25,342 nt of DNA, taken from a virus. Shown piece after piece: positions 9,299 through 17,875 of the stretch. Below the pieces are notes generated by a model. That model was not told the DNA's origin, searched no databases, and worked only from the letters and a program-made list of their open reading frames with translations. Every line of letters starts with the position of its first letter. The first letter of the stretch is position 1. The stretch lies in the IMG/VR virus record IMGVR_UViG_3300021959_000352, positions 1 to 25,342 of that record. The stretch is one strand, 5' to 3'. The position numbers and the translations under genes are program-made.

Positions 9299-9683
9299 TT
9301 AACGATTCCAGATAACTTAAAGTTAGAACCAAACTATTATTAGTATCATCGGTTCCGTTATAGCGATGTGTGTATGCGAGTATTTCGTTGTTTTCCTGAA
9401 CAATCAATTTGCCAGTCAAAACGCCAGAAGCATCATTGGATTGAATTGCAAAATTGTTCACCAATTTAGTTTCGATCTGAGTACCAACGTCTTTATGGAT
9501 AAAGGTAACTCCTACAGTTCTATCTGTAGGATCGATGTTAGCAACTTGCGCCATCAGAACAATACTAGTTACTCCCGCTGGTGCTCTGTATACAAAAGGT
9601 TCGGTGCCTAATGCACCAAAGTTTTCATCTGAATCTGATAATGTTTTTGTTGTTGTCTTAAATACGTTTAATGGAGTTGCCAT
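9291..9683 (-). CDS. small structural protein, probably fibre- or neck-associated
   Basis: A 130-residue protein with a beta-rich sequence: 'VYRAPAGVTSIVLMAQVANI', 'VGVTFIHKD', 'LTGKLIVQENNEIL' and 'LVLTLSYLESLNG'. The 'PAGVTSIVLMAQVANxxxxxxxVT' pattern looks like a small beta-sandwich found next to fibre genes of marine T4-like phages; I know no experimentally defined function. The ATG at 9683 lies one base after the stop of the 2188-codon gene, with GAGGG about 5-6 bases upstream, so it has its own good ribosome site. Its last codons overlap the start of the 1793-codon gene by 8 bases, implying coupled translation, possibly as an accessory of that fibre. Confidence 0.75.
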   Translation of the reverse strand: MATPLNVFKTTTKTLSDSDENFGALGTEPFVYRAPAGVTSIVLMAQVANIDPTDRTVGVTFIHKDVGTQIETKLVNNFAIQSNDASGVLTGKLIVQENNEILAYTHRYNGTDDTNNSLVLTLSYLESLNG

Positions 9684-9684
9684 C

Positions 9685-12600
9685 TTATCCCTCTAATGCT
9701 AGAATATAAGGTGTTAATACTGCGAACAAAGATCTGTCGAACGTTGTTCCTGTGATTGTTCCCGACTCGCGGTTGATGGTTAAATCACCACCAATCCTAA
9801 AGTCACCCAGTTCGTCCGTCGCGGTAAAGTAAACCAAACCAAAATTGGGTTGTGCCGCCCCTGCTGAATCGAATATTACTTCCTGATCTTTCTTAGGAAT
9901 ACCGCCGTTTTGTGGCACTGCCGCAAACATATTAGTACCGGATCCCACAAACTCAAAAGTATGTGAAGAGGCACTAATCAAAGATCTTTGATGGAAATCA
10001 ACGGTTTGACCTTGTACTAATGGTTTATTTAGTCCAGGAGCAACAGTGATGTTGTATGATCCGGTTTCATTTAGGATAGAATAGTAATTAAATACCGTTC
10101 CCCCGTTTTCTGCTGGAGTCGCACCAATATCTTTAGTTCTGTTAGGAGCACCTACTGCAATATAATCTCCCTTAGATCCAAGTGCAATACTGGCAGAGAA
10201 ATTATCCTTTGAAGCATCCCCTTCTGAAACTGCTTGAATAGTAGATGGTTGAAGTTTAGTCACCGTTGCCCAGTTAGAAGCTGCACGTTCAACAACCCAT
10301 GCTGCGTTACGATCCCCGTTCTTTTCTCCGGCAATTGCAAGCAAACCATCGGCGCTAATTGTCACCTCATCACCTAATCTCTGAGAATCATTAGGTGTTG
10401 GACCGTTGTCAGCATTAGAAGTAGAAACCCCTTGTTTATCACCGTGAGTAATTACTTCTTGCGTTCCCCAAGTACCTTCATTAAAGAAGAAAAGTTCGAC
10501 TGCTCCCGCCGCACTAGTAGAAATCTCTTCATTGGTTGTAGTGGCATTTGGAACCGCAGTTCCATTTGTAAAGGTTATGGTGTTTGTCGTCAATGAAGCA
10601 ATCGTTTTATTACCTGCCCCGCTCCATGCCGGACTCTTCACCGTAATACCAGCACTAAAATACTTGGTAAAATCGACATCAGGGTCAGTTGCAGTAACAT
10701 GAGGTGCACTTGAAGAAGTCGTAAGCGAAGCAATAGATTGTTTTGCCGCATTTAATGAACCGGCAGCAGAATCGGTAAACGGATTAATTATATAACCGAA
10801 CGGGGCATTTCCGTCACCATAAACAAAGTAATCAGCGCCGGAAGAAAGTTCCAACACAGGTGCTCGCTGATTGTTTTCGGAAAGGTTCATTGCCGGTACA
10901 ATTGTCTGAACTCGACCATATGTATTAAAAATGTTTCTTGCATAATAGTATGCAGTATTTGCTTGTCCTGCCCAAGCGACAATCATGTCCGAACCGTCTG
11001 TTGTATTAAGAGAAACCGCTGGCGCAGATACATTGCTAATGACTGGACTTGTAATTATTTGCATCAAAGTCCAATAATCCCCTGATGAGGAAGTAAGCGA
11101 TGCTTCTATACCTTTAGTGCCACCGGAACCATCTAATGCTTCTGTTCCTTTCTGGTAAACAAAAACCTGACCACGAGTATCGCTTGCCGAAGTTGCCCCG
11201 CTTGCCACTGCAAGCCAGTTACCGTCTTCAGACATAGATAGATATCTTGTTTCTAGAGCAAGTACAACATTAGTTGATGCAACAAAAGGTCGTTGCAAAA
11301 TTATATCGAATGCCCAAGAAGAACCGGTTCGTTTATAAACGTAAACGCTACCTTGATTTTCTCCCAACCCACCACCGTTCTGATCGAAAGGTGCTCCAAC
11401 TGCCAGAAGACTTCCATCAAGGTTACATGCAACCGAAGAACCAAACCTACGCCCGTCACCGGCATTATTATGCAGAGGGTTCTCGGTCGTTCCGGTAGGT
11501 TTAACTGTTGCCTGAGTAGTCCAAGATGTTCCGGACCTTGTAAAGACTTCGACTTCTCCGGTTGCTGCGCCTGTTCCTTTTGCCCCGACAAATAAATAAT
11601 TATCGTCTCTTGACATTTTTGAAACACTACCGAACTCCTCGTTAACCACAGGAGAGGGGTTTACTAGAAGACCTTCGTTGCTATTTCCGCTGGTTCCCCA
11701 ATCTTGAGTAATCTCATCAGATACGTTTAGAACAGTGTAGTAATAATTATCATTGCTAAATTTGATCGCATCGTTGTAATTTGGTTTCTTAAACGCACCT
11801 ATTTCTAAAGAATAGTTTGCAGGATCTTGGTTTGTGATTCCGTTTACTCGAATCACATCATCGTTCTGATTATATGTTGCGTGAAGAGTTCCATCGTATA
11901 TTGACGGAGAACCACCTGTTGATACTAAACCACGATCACCAAAAGAAGAGTTCGAGTTTGTTATAGAACACTGTGCCCCTGTTTCTGCCAAAATAGACGT
12001 TGAGGTAGAAATCGTGAAACAAGATACTAACTGAGCATAGGCGCGTTCTTTAAGATATACTCCAATACCGTCTGCATTAAACTGGGTGAATGCATCAAGC
12101 ACCATTGACCGTAGACCAGATACTTTGGATCCATCGATCTTCATACCAATACCTGATGTTGTCAACGAAGTACAGTTCTGTACATAAGGTGATTGAGTAA
12201 TGAACGGTCCAGTATTAACATCGTTTCTTGGATCAAATGCCACACAGGCTGCACCGTTTTGATGATCTCGGAAAGTGATTTCTTTCACATAACAACCATT
12301 ATCTACCCAGAAGATATCGCTATCGACGTTGCGTGGGCGAATCGTAGTTGCCCTTAGTGCGTCACCGATGATAGAAGTCTTGGGTGGAAGTTTGATTGGG
12401 TTGTTAACTGTGTAGTCACCAGACTTTAAGAAGATGGTAGTATCTGTGCCTTGGTTCTGCGCTGTCTCAGATGACTGTCGAATAATAGTTTGTCGTTCAG
12501 ATGTTCCTTGCTCAAACTTAGTCCATGCGGTATAGATTAATGGTGTTGTCGTAGAAACCCCTATACTAACAAGGTTTGGAAACACTAGTGAATCGTAACC

Positions 12601-15600
12601 TACTGCAAGACCAGTCGGATAGTTGTATTGATAAATTGCTGCTCCACTAAAGAAATCACCTAGTTGGAAAGTTCCTATACTAGATTGCTCAACAGCATGA
12701 ATAATAATATCTAAGAGGTTTTGGATCTTAGTAATGTTACCTGAATCTGTTCCTGCCGTATAACCCGCAATAATAGATTTTAACTGTTCGTATGCTGCAA
12801 TCGTTGCAGTCAGTTCACTTTGACCAAGTCGATCAGCATAACCATTACCAAAGATAGAGAAGTATGCTCGCATCGCAATAGAGGTTGCGCTGTTACCACC
12901 GTACTTGAGATCATAGGTCAACGCATCCAGAATGTATCCCACGTCTCTGCGACAAGTTGCCTGATCGTAAGAGTATGTTGGGAAAACGCTATTGGCATAA
13001 AATACTACTTGCTCTTGTAACGTAGATCTGATAGCATGAAAAGTACTGCTCTCGCCAGTGAAAGTAGGCACAACAACCGGAATTGCTGATCCATCTGCGG
13101 CATTGATTGCGTCTCTAATCCTTTCAATTAATGCCACAACCCGAGCTTCTTCCGTAGAAGTCGTGACGTAATTATTAATAATAGTTTTTAACTGCTCGTA
13201 TGCAGCAAGTGAGGCAGTAATTTCACCGGCACCTAATTGATTAGTCCAGATGTCTGCGAGACCATCTAAACTTTCGTATGCAGTTGTGGTGTTCTCGATG
13301 TTAAGATCTTTACCAACCCAGTATGAACGAGCATTGGTATCAGTAGCAAAAGAACCGTCGAAAAGAATATCGTGAGTCACGGCATCTACAATGTATCCAA
13401 CGTCTCTTTGACACTTGTCTTGATCGTATTCTAACGAATCAAAATTGTTTTGAATCCAAGTGATCAACTGACCCTGAATGGTTCTTCGATTAACGATCAG
13501 AGCGTTTGCTGCATTTCTCTTATCGGCGCTCTCACTTCCAGTTCCGGTAAAGTCAATAGAGGTTCCGTCTTCTTTTCCGTATGCGGTGGACTCTTCAAGG
13601 AGTTCAGTGATCTGTTTAATACGTGCCGTAACGAAAGTCTGACTTGTTGCGTTAATACCAGATGCGTTGATCTGGTCTCGCAAGTAATTAATTGAATCGA
13701 TTGTGTATTGTAATTGATCGCTCTGAACTTTTTGTGCATTACCTCTTTGGTATGCGAGTCCAGCAGTGATGCTATTATAGTCTGTATTGTTCTGTAAGTC
13801 AAGAGCAATCGCATCAATTATAAGACCCGTGTCTCGCTCACACTTGTGCTGATCGAAACTGCCTACAATGTTTTGATCGTTCACATAGTCGATGACATCG
13901 TTCTGAATGATCAATCTGTTTGCAACTATAGCATCAAAATCTGTTGTTGTCAATCCCGCAGTGCTAACTTCTATTTCAGCAGGAACACTATCTATGTTAC
14001 CGGCAGTGATCGCATCTGTGGTTAATGCGATTAACTCGTCTACTCGTGCGTCTTCTGTGACATCCGCAAGTGCTTTAATACGAGTTGCGAGATCTCCATA
14101 GGCGGCGACTGTGGGTGCAGTTTCTCCTGAACCTAACTGGGCAGTTGTTCCTACAAAATAGGCAAGAGCAGATGAACGTGAGGCAGTGTTACCACCGTAA
14201 TACAAATCCGCAATCAAAGCATCGATCAAGAAACCCGTGTCTCTTTCACATGCGACAGAATCATAACCAAGACCTGGATAGTTTGCAGTAATATAGGAAG
14301 TGGTGTCTGTTATTAAGGTTGCCTTGGCAGTTCCAATCGCACTAATTTGCGCTGTTCTACCCGCAACATTTGCATAAGTTCCTGCCAGAGGCAAAGTGGT
14401 CACAGGTTGAGGCACAGTTACAGTACCATCAAGAACATCGATCACACGTTCGAACAAGGTGTCTACCGTTGCATCAAGTGCGCCTACTAATGTTTTGACC
14501 TTTGACTTGGCAAAATTAACAGCATCGATAGTTGCTTGTTTCTGATCACTCAGCACATAAGCAGTATTCGCTCGTAGATATGAGTTACCAGCGTAAACAG
14601 TCCAGTGATCGGTTCCAATTAAAAGATCACGTGCAACGGCATCAAGGATTAATCCAACGTCTCTTGCACACTTACCGGCATTATATCCACCAAGTTTAGT
14701 GGACCAATTCAGATCAACATAGTCAATCGTGGCAGCCTGAGCACCTACGATTCCGGCAACGATAGCATCGTATTCGACAGTAGTCAATCCAGTAGTAACG
14801 ATATTTACTTCTGCGGAAAGACCTGTGGTATTACCTGCCGTGATAACACCGGTGATTTCATCCACAAGTCCACCAAGAACTGTTTGTTCTGGAGCAGTCG
14901 TAACCACTGCGTTGATCCGTGTTTTAAGATCATTGTATGCCGCAACAGTTGCAGTGCCTTCTCCGAAACCTAATTGAGATACAGTACCTGAGAAATAGGC
15001 AAGAGCATTTGTGCGAGTCGCAGTGTTACCACCATATTTGACATCGTGGGACAAACCGTCTACGATATAACCAACATCTCTTTCGCATTTTGCTTGATCG
15101 TAACCAAGACCTGGATAGTTGGCATTGATGTAAACCGTGGTATCAGAAATTAATGTTGCACGATTTGCTTGAAGGTTCGTGGTTGCCGCAATTCGATCTG
15201 CCGTCTGGTATGTTGCCCCTGACGTAGTCACATAGTTGATTGATGGGTAAACCGTTTGCGTTGCGTTAATGACATCGGTAACATTCTTGAAAAGGTTTTC
15301 GATATCAGTATCGGAAGTAACACCAGCAAGAGCAATAATGTAATCTCTCGCAAAGTTGATACCCGCAATAGTTGCTTCGTTCTGATCGCTCAATACATAA
15401 GCAGAGGAAGACCTATTGTATGCCCAACCAGCAGTAATCGTATTGTAGTCAGTGCCTAATAATAGATCACGTGCAACAGCATTTACAATTAGACCGACAT
15501 CCCGAGAACAAGTTGTCGCATCGTATGACCCTGTGAGGAAATCGTTTGCGGGGTTGTTCAGGTAATCTAGAACCGCATCCTGAATTGCTTCTTTGTTATT

Positions 15601-16251
15601 CTGAATAGCATTAGCAGCTGCATTCGCGTCAGTCTGTGCTTGGACAGGTGGATCAGGAAACTCTAATGCAGAGGCAGTGCCGCCCACAAGAATCTCGATG
15701 ATCTCATCGAACGCCGCAGAGACACGTAGTTTAGAAGTCGCGTCAGTTTTTACTGCGGGAACAGAAACCATACCGAGACGTTCTTCATTGATCGATCGTC
15801 TAGTCTGATAGAGTTGTTCTGCGGTCACTTTAATAGCATTACCGCGCTTATATGCTTGCCCAGCAGTTACCGCACCGTAGTTTGTACCAAGTGCCATGTC
15901 ATAACGAACACCATCCATAATAAGGTGGAGGTCTCGTTCACATGTAGTTTCGTCAAACTTGAAGTTTTCTTTTGCATATACTACTGCTACTGCCGAATCC
16001 AAAGAAGAGAAAGCATTCATCAAAGATTTGCCATCGTTTCCAGGAACGCCCGACTTAGAAACATAATAGACGTTATCTACATCTTCGGCACCAATTGAAT
16101 TGATACTGACTTCGCCGTTCTTGTCTTTCTTAATATAGGCTTTACCATCATGCGTATTAATCGCAATCTCACCGAAATCAATTTCGTTAAGAGTCGGTGC
16201 ACGTCCTGGTATGTCGCTGCGCGGAAATAATATTTTTTTTCTAGATGCCAT
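9685..16251 (-). CDS. giant multidomain virion protein (2188 aa): C-x-R-D repeats, beta-helix, FG-GAP-like segment
   Basis: Domains in order: residues 1-60, a fibre-type start (LFPRSDIPGRAPTLNEIDFG, then EIAINTHDGKAYI); ~60-95, 'VYYVSKSG...NDGKSLMNAFSSLDSA', the lead of right-handed beta-helix proteins; ~100-1130, eight repeats whose C-x-R-D motifs begin at residues 104, 248, 389, 528, 668, 804, 947 and 1100; ~1265-1480, a pectate-lyase-like beta-helix (TIFLKSGDYTVNNPIKLPP, TSIIGDALRATTIRP, then short turns); ~1545-2040, five 'DGxxLAVGAPxxxxxGxVYVYxRxGxxW' units resembling FG-GAP_2/integrin-propeller blades; then a ~140-residue C-terminal part. It is most likely a long spike or fibre that binds a polysaccharide or surface; enzymatic activity is not demonstrated. 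The ATG at 16251 has a weak AGAG about 8 bases upstream. Confidence 0.82.
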   Translation of the reverse strand: MASRKKILFPRSDIPGRAPTLNEIDFGEIAINTHDGKAYIKKDKNGEVSINSIGAEDVDNVYYVSKSGVPGNDGKSLMNAFSSLDSAVAVVYAKENFKFDETTCERDLHLIMDGVRYDMALGTNYGAVTAGQAYKRGNAIKVTAEQLYQTRRSINEERLGMVSVPAVKTDATSKLRVSAAFDEIIEILVGGTASALEFPDPPVQAQTDANAAANAIQNNKEAIQDAVLDYLNNPANDFLTGSYDATTCSRDVGLIVNAVARDLLLGTDYNTITAGWAYNRSSSAYVLSDQNEATIAGINFARDYIIALAGVTSDTDIENLFKNVTDVINATQTVYPSINYVTTSGATYQTADRIAATTNLQANRATLISDTTVYINANYPGLGYDQAKCERDVGYIVDGLSHDVKYGGNTATRTNALAYFSGTVSQLGFGEGTATVAAYNDLKTRINAVVTTAPEQTVLGGLVDEITGVITAGNTTGLSAEVNIVTTGLTTVEYDAIVAGIVGAQAATIDYVDLNWSTKLGGYNAGKCARDVGLILDAVARDLLIGTDHWTVYAGNSYLRANTAYVLSDQKQATIDAVNFAKSKVKTLVGALDATVDTLFERVIDVLDGTVTVPQPVTTLPLAGTYANVAGRTAQISAIGTAKATLITDTTSYITANYPGLGYDSVACERDTGFLIDALIADLYYGGNTASRSSALAYFVGTTAQLGSGETAPTVAAYGDLATRIKALADVTEDARVDELIALTTDAITAGNIDSVPAEIEVSTAGLTTTDFDAIVANRLIIQNDVIDYVNDQNIVGSFDQHKCERDTGLIIDAIALDLQNNTDYNSITAGLAYQRGNAQKVQSDQLQYTIDSINYLRDQINASGINATSQTFVTARIKQITELLEESTAYGKEDGTSIDFTGTGSESADKRNAANALIVNRRTIQGQLITWIQNNFDSLEYDQDKCQRDVGYIVDAVTHDILFDGSFATDTNARSYWVGKDLNIENTTTAYESLDGLADIWTNQLGAGEITASLAAYEQLKTIINNYVTTSTEEARVVALIERIRDAINAADGSAIPVVVPTFTGESSTFHAIRSTLQEQVVFYANSVFPTYSYDQATCRRDVGYILDALTYDLKYGGNSATSIAMRAYFSIFGNGYADRLGQSELTATIAAYEQLKSIIAGYTAGTDSGNITKIQNLLDIIIHAVEQSSIGTFQLGDFFSGAAIYQYNYPTGLAVGYDSLVFPNLVSIGVSTTTPLIYTAWTKFEQGTSERQTIIRQSSETAQNQGTDTTIFLKSGDYTVNNPIKLPPKTSIIGDALRATTIRPRNVDSDIFWVDNGCYVKEITFRDHQNGAACVAFDPRNDVNTGPFITQSPYVQNCTSLTTSGIGMKIDGSKVSGLRSMVLDAFTQFNADGIGVYLKERAYAQLVSCFTISTSTSILAETGAQCSITNSNSSFGDRGLVSTGGSPSIYDGTLHATYNQNDDVIRVNGITNQDPANYSLEIGAFKKPNYNDAIKFSNDNYYYTVLNVSDEITQDWGTSGNSNEGLLVNPSPVVNEEFGSVSKMSRDDNYLFVGAKGTGAATGEVEVFTRSGTSWTTQATVKPTGTTENPLHNNAGDGRRFGSSVACNLDGSLLAVGAPFDQNGGGLGENQGSVYVYKRTGSSWAFDIILQRPFVASTNVVLALETRYLSMSEDGNWLAVASGATSASDTRGQVFVYQKGTEALDGSGGTKGIEASLTSSSGDYWTLMQIITSPVISNVSAPAVSLNTTDGSDMIVAWAGQANTAYYYARNIFNTYGRVQTIVPAMNLSENNQRAPVLELSSGADYFVYGDGNAPFGYIINPFTDSAAGSLNAAKQSIASLTTSSSAPHVTATDPDVDFTKYFSAGITVKSPAWSGAGNKTIASLTTNTITFTNGTAVPNATTTNEEISTSAAGAVELFFFNEGTWGTQEVITHGDKQGVSTSNADNGPTPNDSQRLGDEVTISADGLLAIAGEKNGDRNAAWVVERAASNWATVTKLQPSTIQAVSEGDASKDNFSASIALGSKGDYIAVGAPNRTKDIGATPAENGGTVFNYYSILNETGSYNITVAPGLNKPLVQGQTVDFHQRSLISASSHTFEFVGSGTNMFAAVPQNGGIPKKDQEVIFDSAGAAQPNFGLVYFTATDELGDFRIGGDLTINRESGTITGTTFDRSLFAVLTPYILALEG
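12900..15945 (-). repeat. eight ~140-residue C-x-R-D protein repeats inside the 2188-aa gene
   Basis: The conserved core is C-x-R-D-(V/T)-G-(Y/L/F)-(I/L)-(V/I/L)-D-A-(x)5-D-L. Two subtypes occur: one continues 'YGGNTATRxxALAYFxGT', the other 'LGTDYNxITAGxAYxRxxAYVLSDQxxATI'. Cys codons lie at about 15942, 15510, 15087, 14670, 14250, 13842, 13413 and 12954, a spacing of 137-153 codons. The two subtypes largely alternate, so the real duplicated unit may be a pair of about 280 residues. Confidence 0.85.
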
Positions 16252-16275
16252 ACTTATTCTCTAATCGTACCTTTG

Positions 16276-16283
16276 TATTTAGG
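16276..16283 (-). promoter_or_regulatory. weak late promoter-like CCTAAATA before the 2188-aa gene
   Basis: The minus strand reads CCTAAATA from 16283 to 16276, six of eight matches to TATAAATA. It lies 25 bases before the ATG at 16251, in the 27-base gap that starts at the stop of the 323-codon gene, a sensible position for a late promoter of the giant gene. The motif shares bases with that stop codon, so chance is quite possible. Confidence 0.25.
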
Positions 16284-17250
16284 CGTATGTGCCACAGTCA
16301 ATCACTGTGAATTCAATTTCATCTGCAAATATTTTCGGTTGAAAAACCCAACGAGGGTCGTTCGCATTGTAAGAATATCTGATATAACCAATTGGTGTTG
16401 CGGAATCACCAAGTGCAATTCCTGCTCCGTCTGCTAACAACGAAGTGTTAGCACCGTCAGCAATAATAATCTGTTGATCTTCAACCAACAATTCTGTAGT
16501 AGATATATTGGTTTGTTCACCATAAACAAAGAGATTTCTATTTACTATCAAGTCACCATCAATTGTGGTAGAATCTAATGATGTTATCCCATTGACATCA
16601 AGAGTACCATCAATTGTGGTTGAGTCTAAAGTGGTTAAACCATCGACGTTAAAATTATTATTAATCTGCGCGGAATCTGCATTAAGATAGTTAGCATCAA
16701 TATTTTTAATGCTTAGATTGTTCCATCTTTTTGTTGTGGTCCCGAGATTAAAAGCGTCTGTTGTCTCAGGATTAATACTAGAGTTAGAACGTATAATTCC
16801 AGTCCCGCCTCGCAAAACTAGATCGTTGGTTGCTTCTGTTGATACAGAGTCTTTGTTAAAATATAAGAAATCTACAAGGAGTTCGTTGAGTTTTTTGTTA
16901 TCATCAACTAGTAGAGCAGACGCGGCAGTTACTTCGCCACGCTGATGATTCATCATATCGGTGAAATATTTACCGCCGATGGTGGAAATCGCGTTGGAAT
17001 ATTTACGATTAACCGAATCACCTTCACCATTGGTCTGATTCGTTAGGGTAAGTTCTGATCCAGTACCGATATAAAGGCGGTCTCCCCCATTTCCAAATCC
17101 ATTGTCTGCGGGATCTTGCAGATACGAATATGCCATCTCGCCTACGCGAAGTAACGATAATCCAGTCCCAGTTTCTACGGGTGAGCCTTTATCAGAACTT
17201 CGACGTATGAGTATTTGAGTGTGAGCAGAATCGTGAGAGGTATGTGCCAT
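16279..17250 (-). CDS. fibre-like virion structural protein (323 aa)
   Basis: The N-terminus has the signature of phage fibre attachment domains: 'HTQILIRRSSDKGSP', 'LSLLRVGEMAYSY' and 'GDRLYIGTGSE' (about residues 7-68), comparable to the GExAxNxxDGKxYI start of the 2188-residue protein. Residues ~195-228 contain two tandem copies of '(L/I)TSLDSTTIDG'/'LTTLDSTTIDG', and ~229-290 contain 'TNISTTELLVEDQQIIIADGA' (positions approximate) and 'ADGAGIALG', a module homologous to residues ~800-870 of the 1793-residue protein. It is probably the short partner or adaptor of a larger fibre. Its ATG shares one base with the preceding stop (TAATG), and GGAGG lies nine bases upstream, so it should be well translated. 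Confidence 0.8.
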   Translation of the reverse strand: MAHTSHDSAHTQILIRRSSDKGSPVETGTGLSLLRVGEMAYSYLQDPADNGFGNGGDRLYIGTGSELTLTNQTNGEGDSVNRKYSNAISTIGGKYFTDMMNHQRGEVTAASALLVDDNKKLNELLVDFLYFNKDSVSTEATNDLVLRGGTGIIRSNSSINPETTDAFNLGTTTKRWNNLSIKNIDANYLNADSAQINNNFNVDGLTTLDSTTIDGTLDVNGITSLDSTTIDGDLIVNRNLFVYGEQTNISTTELLVEDQQIIIADGANTSLLADGAGIALGDSATPIGYIRYSYNANDPRWVFQPKIFADEIEFTVIDCGTYA

Positions 17251-17477
17251 TAGTAGATACCTCCATCAACTATTTGTCTTTCAAGATCTCGTTGGGCAAC
17301 CCATAAACCTCGATCTTCATTATATACTAAAACACTACCATGTTCTCTCTGAGAAGCATCGACACCGTCTAGTAAATTGATATCTCCCTTAGCTTCATTG
17401 ACTGATCGTATTGGAGTACCGACTATAATCTTGTCAATGACAGTTTTGTTATCTACTATTTTTACTTTATAGACCAT
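17250..17477 (-). CDS. small fibre-associated protein (75 aa)
   Basis: A 75-residue protein containing 'INLLDGVDASQREHGSVLVY' followed by NEDRGLWVA. The 'L-D-x-V ... G-S-V-L-V-Y-(D/N)-x-x-x-G-x-W-x-A' pattern is a common short element of phage tail-fibre and whisker proteins, where it usually occurs as one unit within a longer chain; here it stands alone. No Cys and no membrane segment are present. It overlaps its neighbours by one base on each side (TAATG junctions), so it should be translationally coupled with the 118-residue and 323-residue proteins. Function is inferred only from composition and position. Confidence 0.7.
   Translation of the reverse strand: MVYKVKIVDNKTVIDKIIVGTPIRSVNEAKGDINLLDGVDASQREHGSVLVYNEDRGLWVAQRDLERQIVDGGIY
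17260..17264 (-). promoter_or_regulatory. strong ribosome binding site GGAGG for the 323-aa gene
   Basis: GGAGG on the minus strand lies nine bases before the ATG at 17250, inside the last codons of the 75-codon gene. It supports the chosen start despite the one-base overlap of the two reading frames. Confidence 0.75.
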
Positions 17478-17833
17478 TATTTAGTCACCGAAGGAGTGAC
17501 GTTTAATAGACCTTCAAGGACTCTTTCTTTGATAGTAAAACCATCACTGTCAACAAAGGAAATTTCTACATCATAGACATAACGTTTTTTAGTATTTAAT
17601 AAATCGGTTTGAGTATTGGTAAGAGATAGGTTCACAATTCCGTCACTATCAGGGGAGTTGATAATGGAAGTGAATGATATTTTATCAGAATCCGTTGCTG
17701 CAAAATTCGGGGCAAGCTTTGCCGCAACAGAATAACCGGTTAGGTTCTTTTTTGTTCCGTCTTTGTTGATGAGACGTAGTTCAACCGCGATGTCTGAACC
17801 TTGATCTATAGTAAGATCTTCGTAATGTGCCAT
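17477..17833 (-). CDS. Ig-like / BppU-N-like baseplate or fibre accessory protein (118 aa)
   Basis: Sequence features are 'YEDLTIDQGSDIAVELRLIN', 'DGTKKNLTGYSVAAKLAPNF', 'SDGIVNLSLTNTQTDLL' and 'RYVYDVEISFVDSDG', ending 'RVLEGLLNVTPSVT'. The layout (a disordered-free D-x-G-S-D/T start, 'KDLTGY.V.A.I', then 'G.V.L.L...T..L..G.Y.YD') is that of the N-terminal beta-sandwich domain of phage baseplate upper proteins (BppU_N) and similar modules in T4-like marine phages. It stands alone here rather than at the head of a receptor-binding protein. It is the first gene after a TATAAATA sequence and couples by TAATG to the 75-codon gene. The family call is by pattern only. Confidence 0.7.
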   Translation of the reverse strand: MAHYEDLTIDQGSDIAVELRLINKDGTKKNLTGYSVAAKLAPNFAATDSDKISFTSIINSPDSDGIVNLSLTNTQTDLLNTKKRYVYDVEISFVDSDGFTIKERVLEGLLNVTPSVTK

Positions 17834-17862
17834 GAGTACCTAATCCAATAATACTTATGGTT

Positions 17863-17870
17863 TATTTATA
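17863..17870 (-). promoter_or_regulatory. T4-type late promoter TATAAATA
   Basis: The minus strand reads TATAAATA from 17870 to 17863, an exact match to the T4 late consensus, inside the 42-base non-coding gap between the oxygenase-like gene and the 118-codon gene. The ATG at 17833 is 29 bases downstream, room for a start about 6 bases past the box and a short leader. It uses no codons of either gene, unlike the other candidates, so it is the best promoter call in the window. It would drive the fibre genes and possibly everything down to gp15. Confidence 0.65.
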
Positions 17871-17875
17871 CGAAA

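Noticed and set aside
13497-13817. A minus-strand open frame of 106 codons, and plus-strand frames such as 11293-11595, 697-1338 and 8379-8714
   Set aside because: They lie wholly inside confidently called minus-strand genes in other frames, with no coding-like composition or ribosome site.
17478-17484. CTAAATA directly before the ATG of the 75-codon gene as a late promoter
   Set aside because: It is made of the last Lys codon, the TAA stop and the overlapping ATG. A transcript from it would start inside the gene, so chance from the stop/start overlap is more likely.
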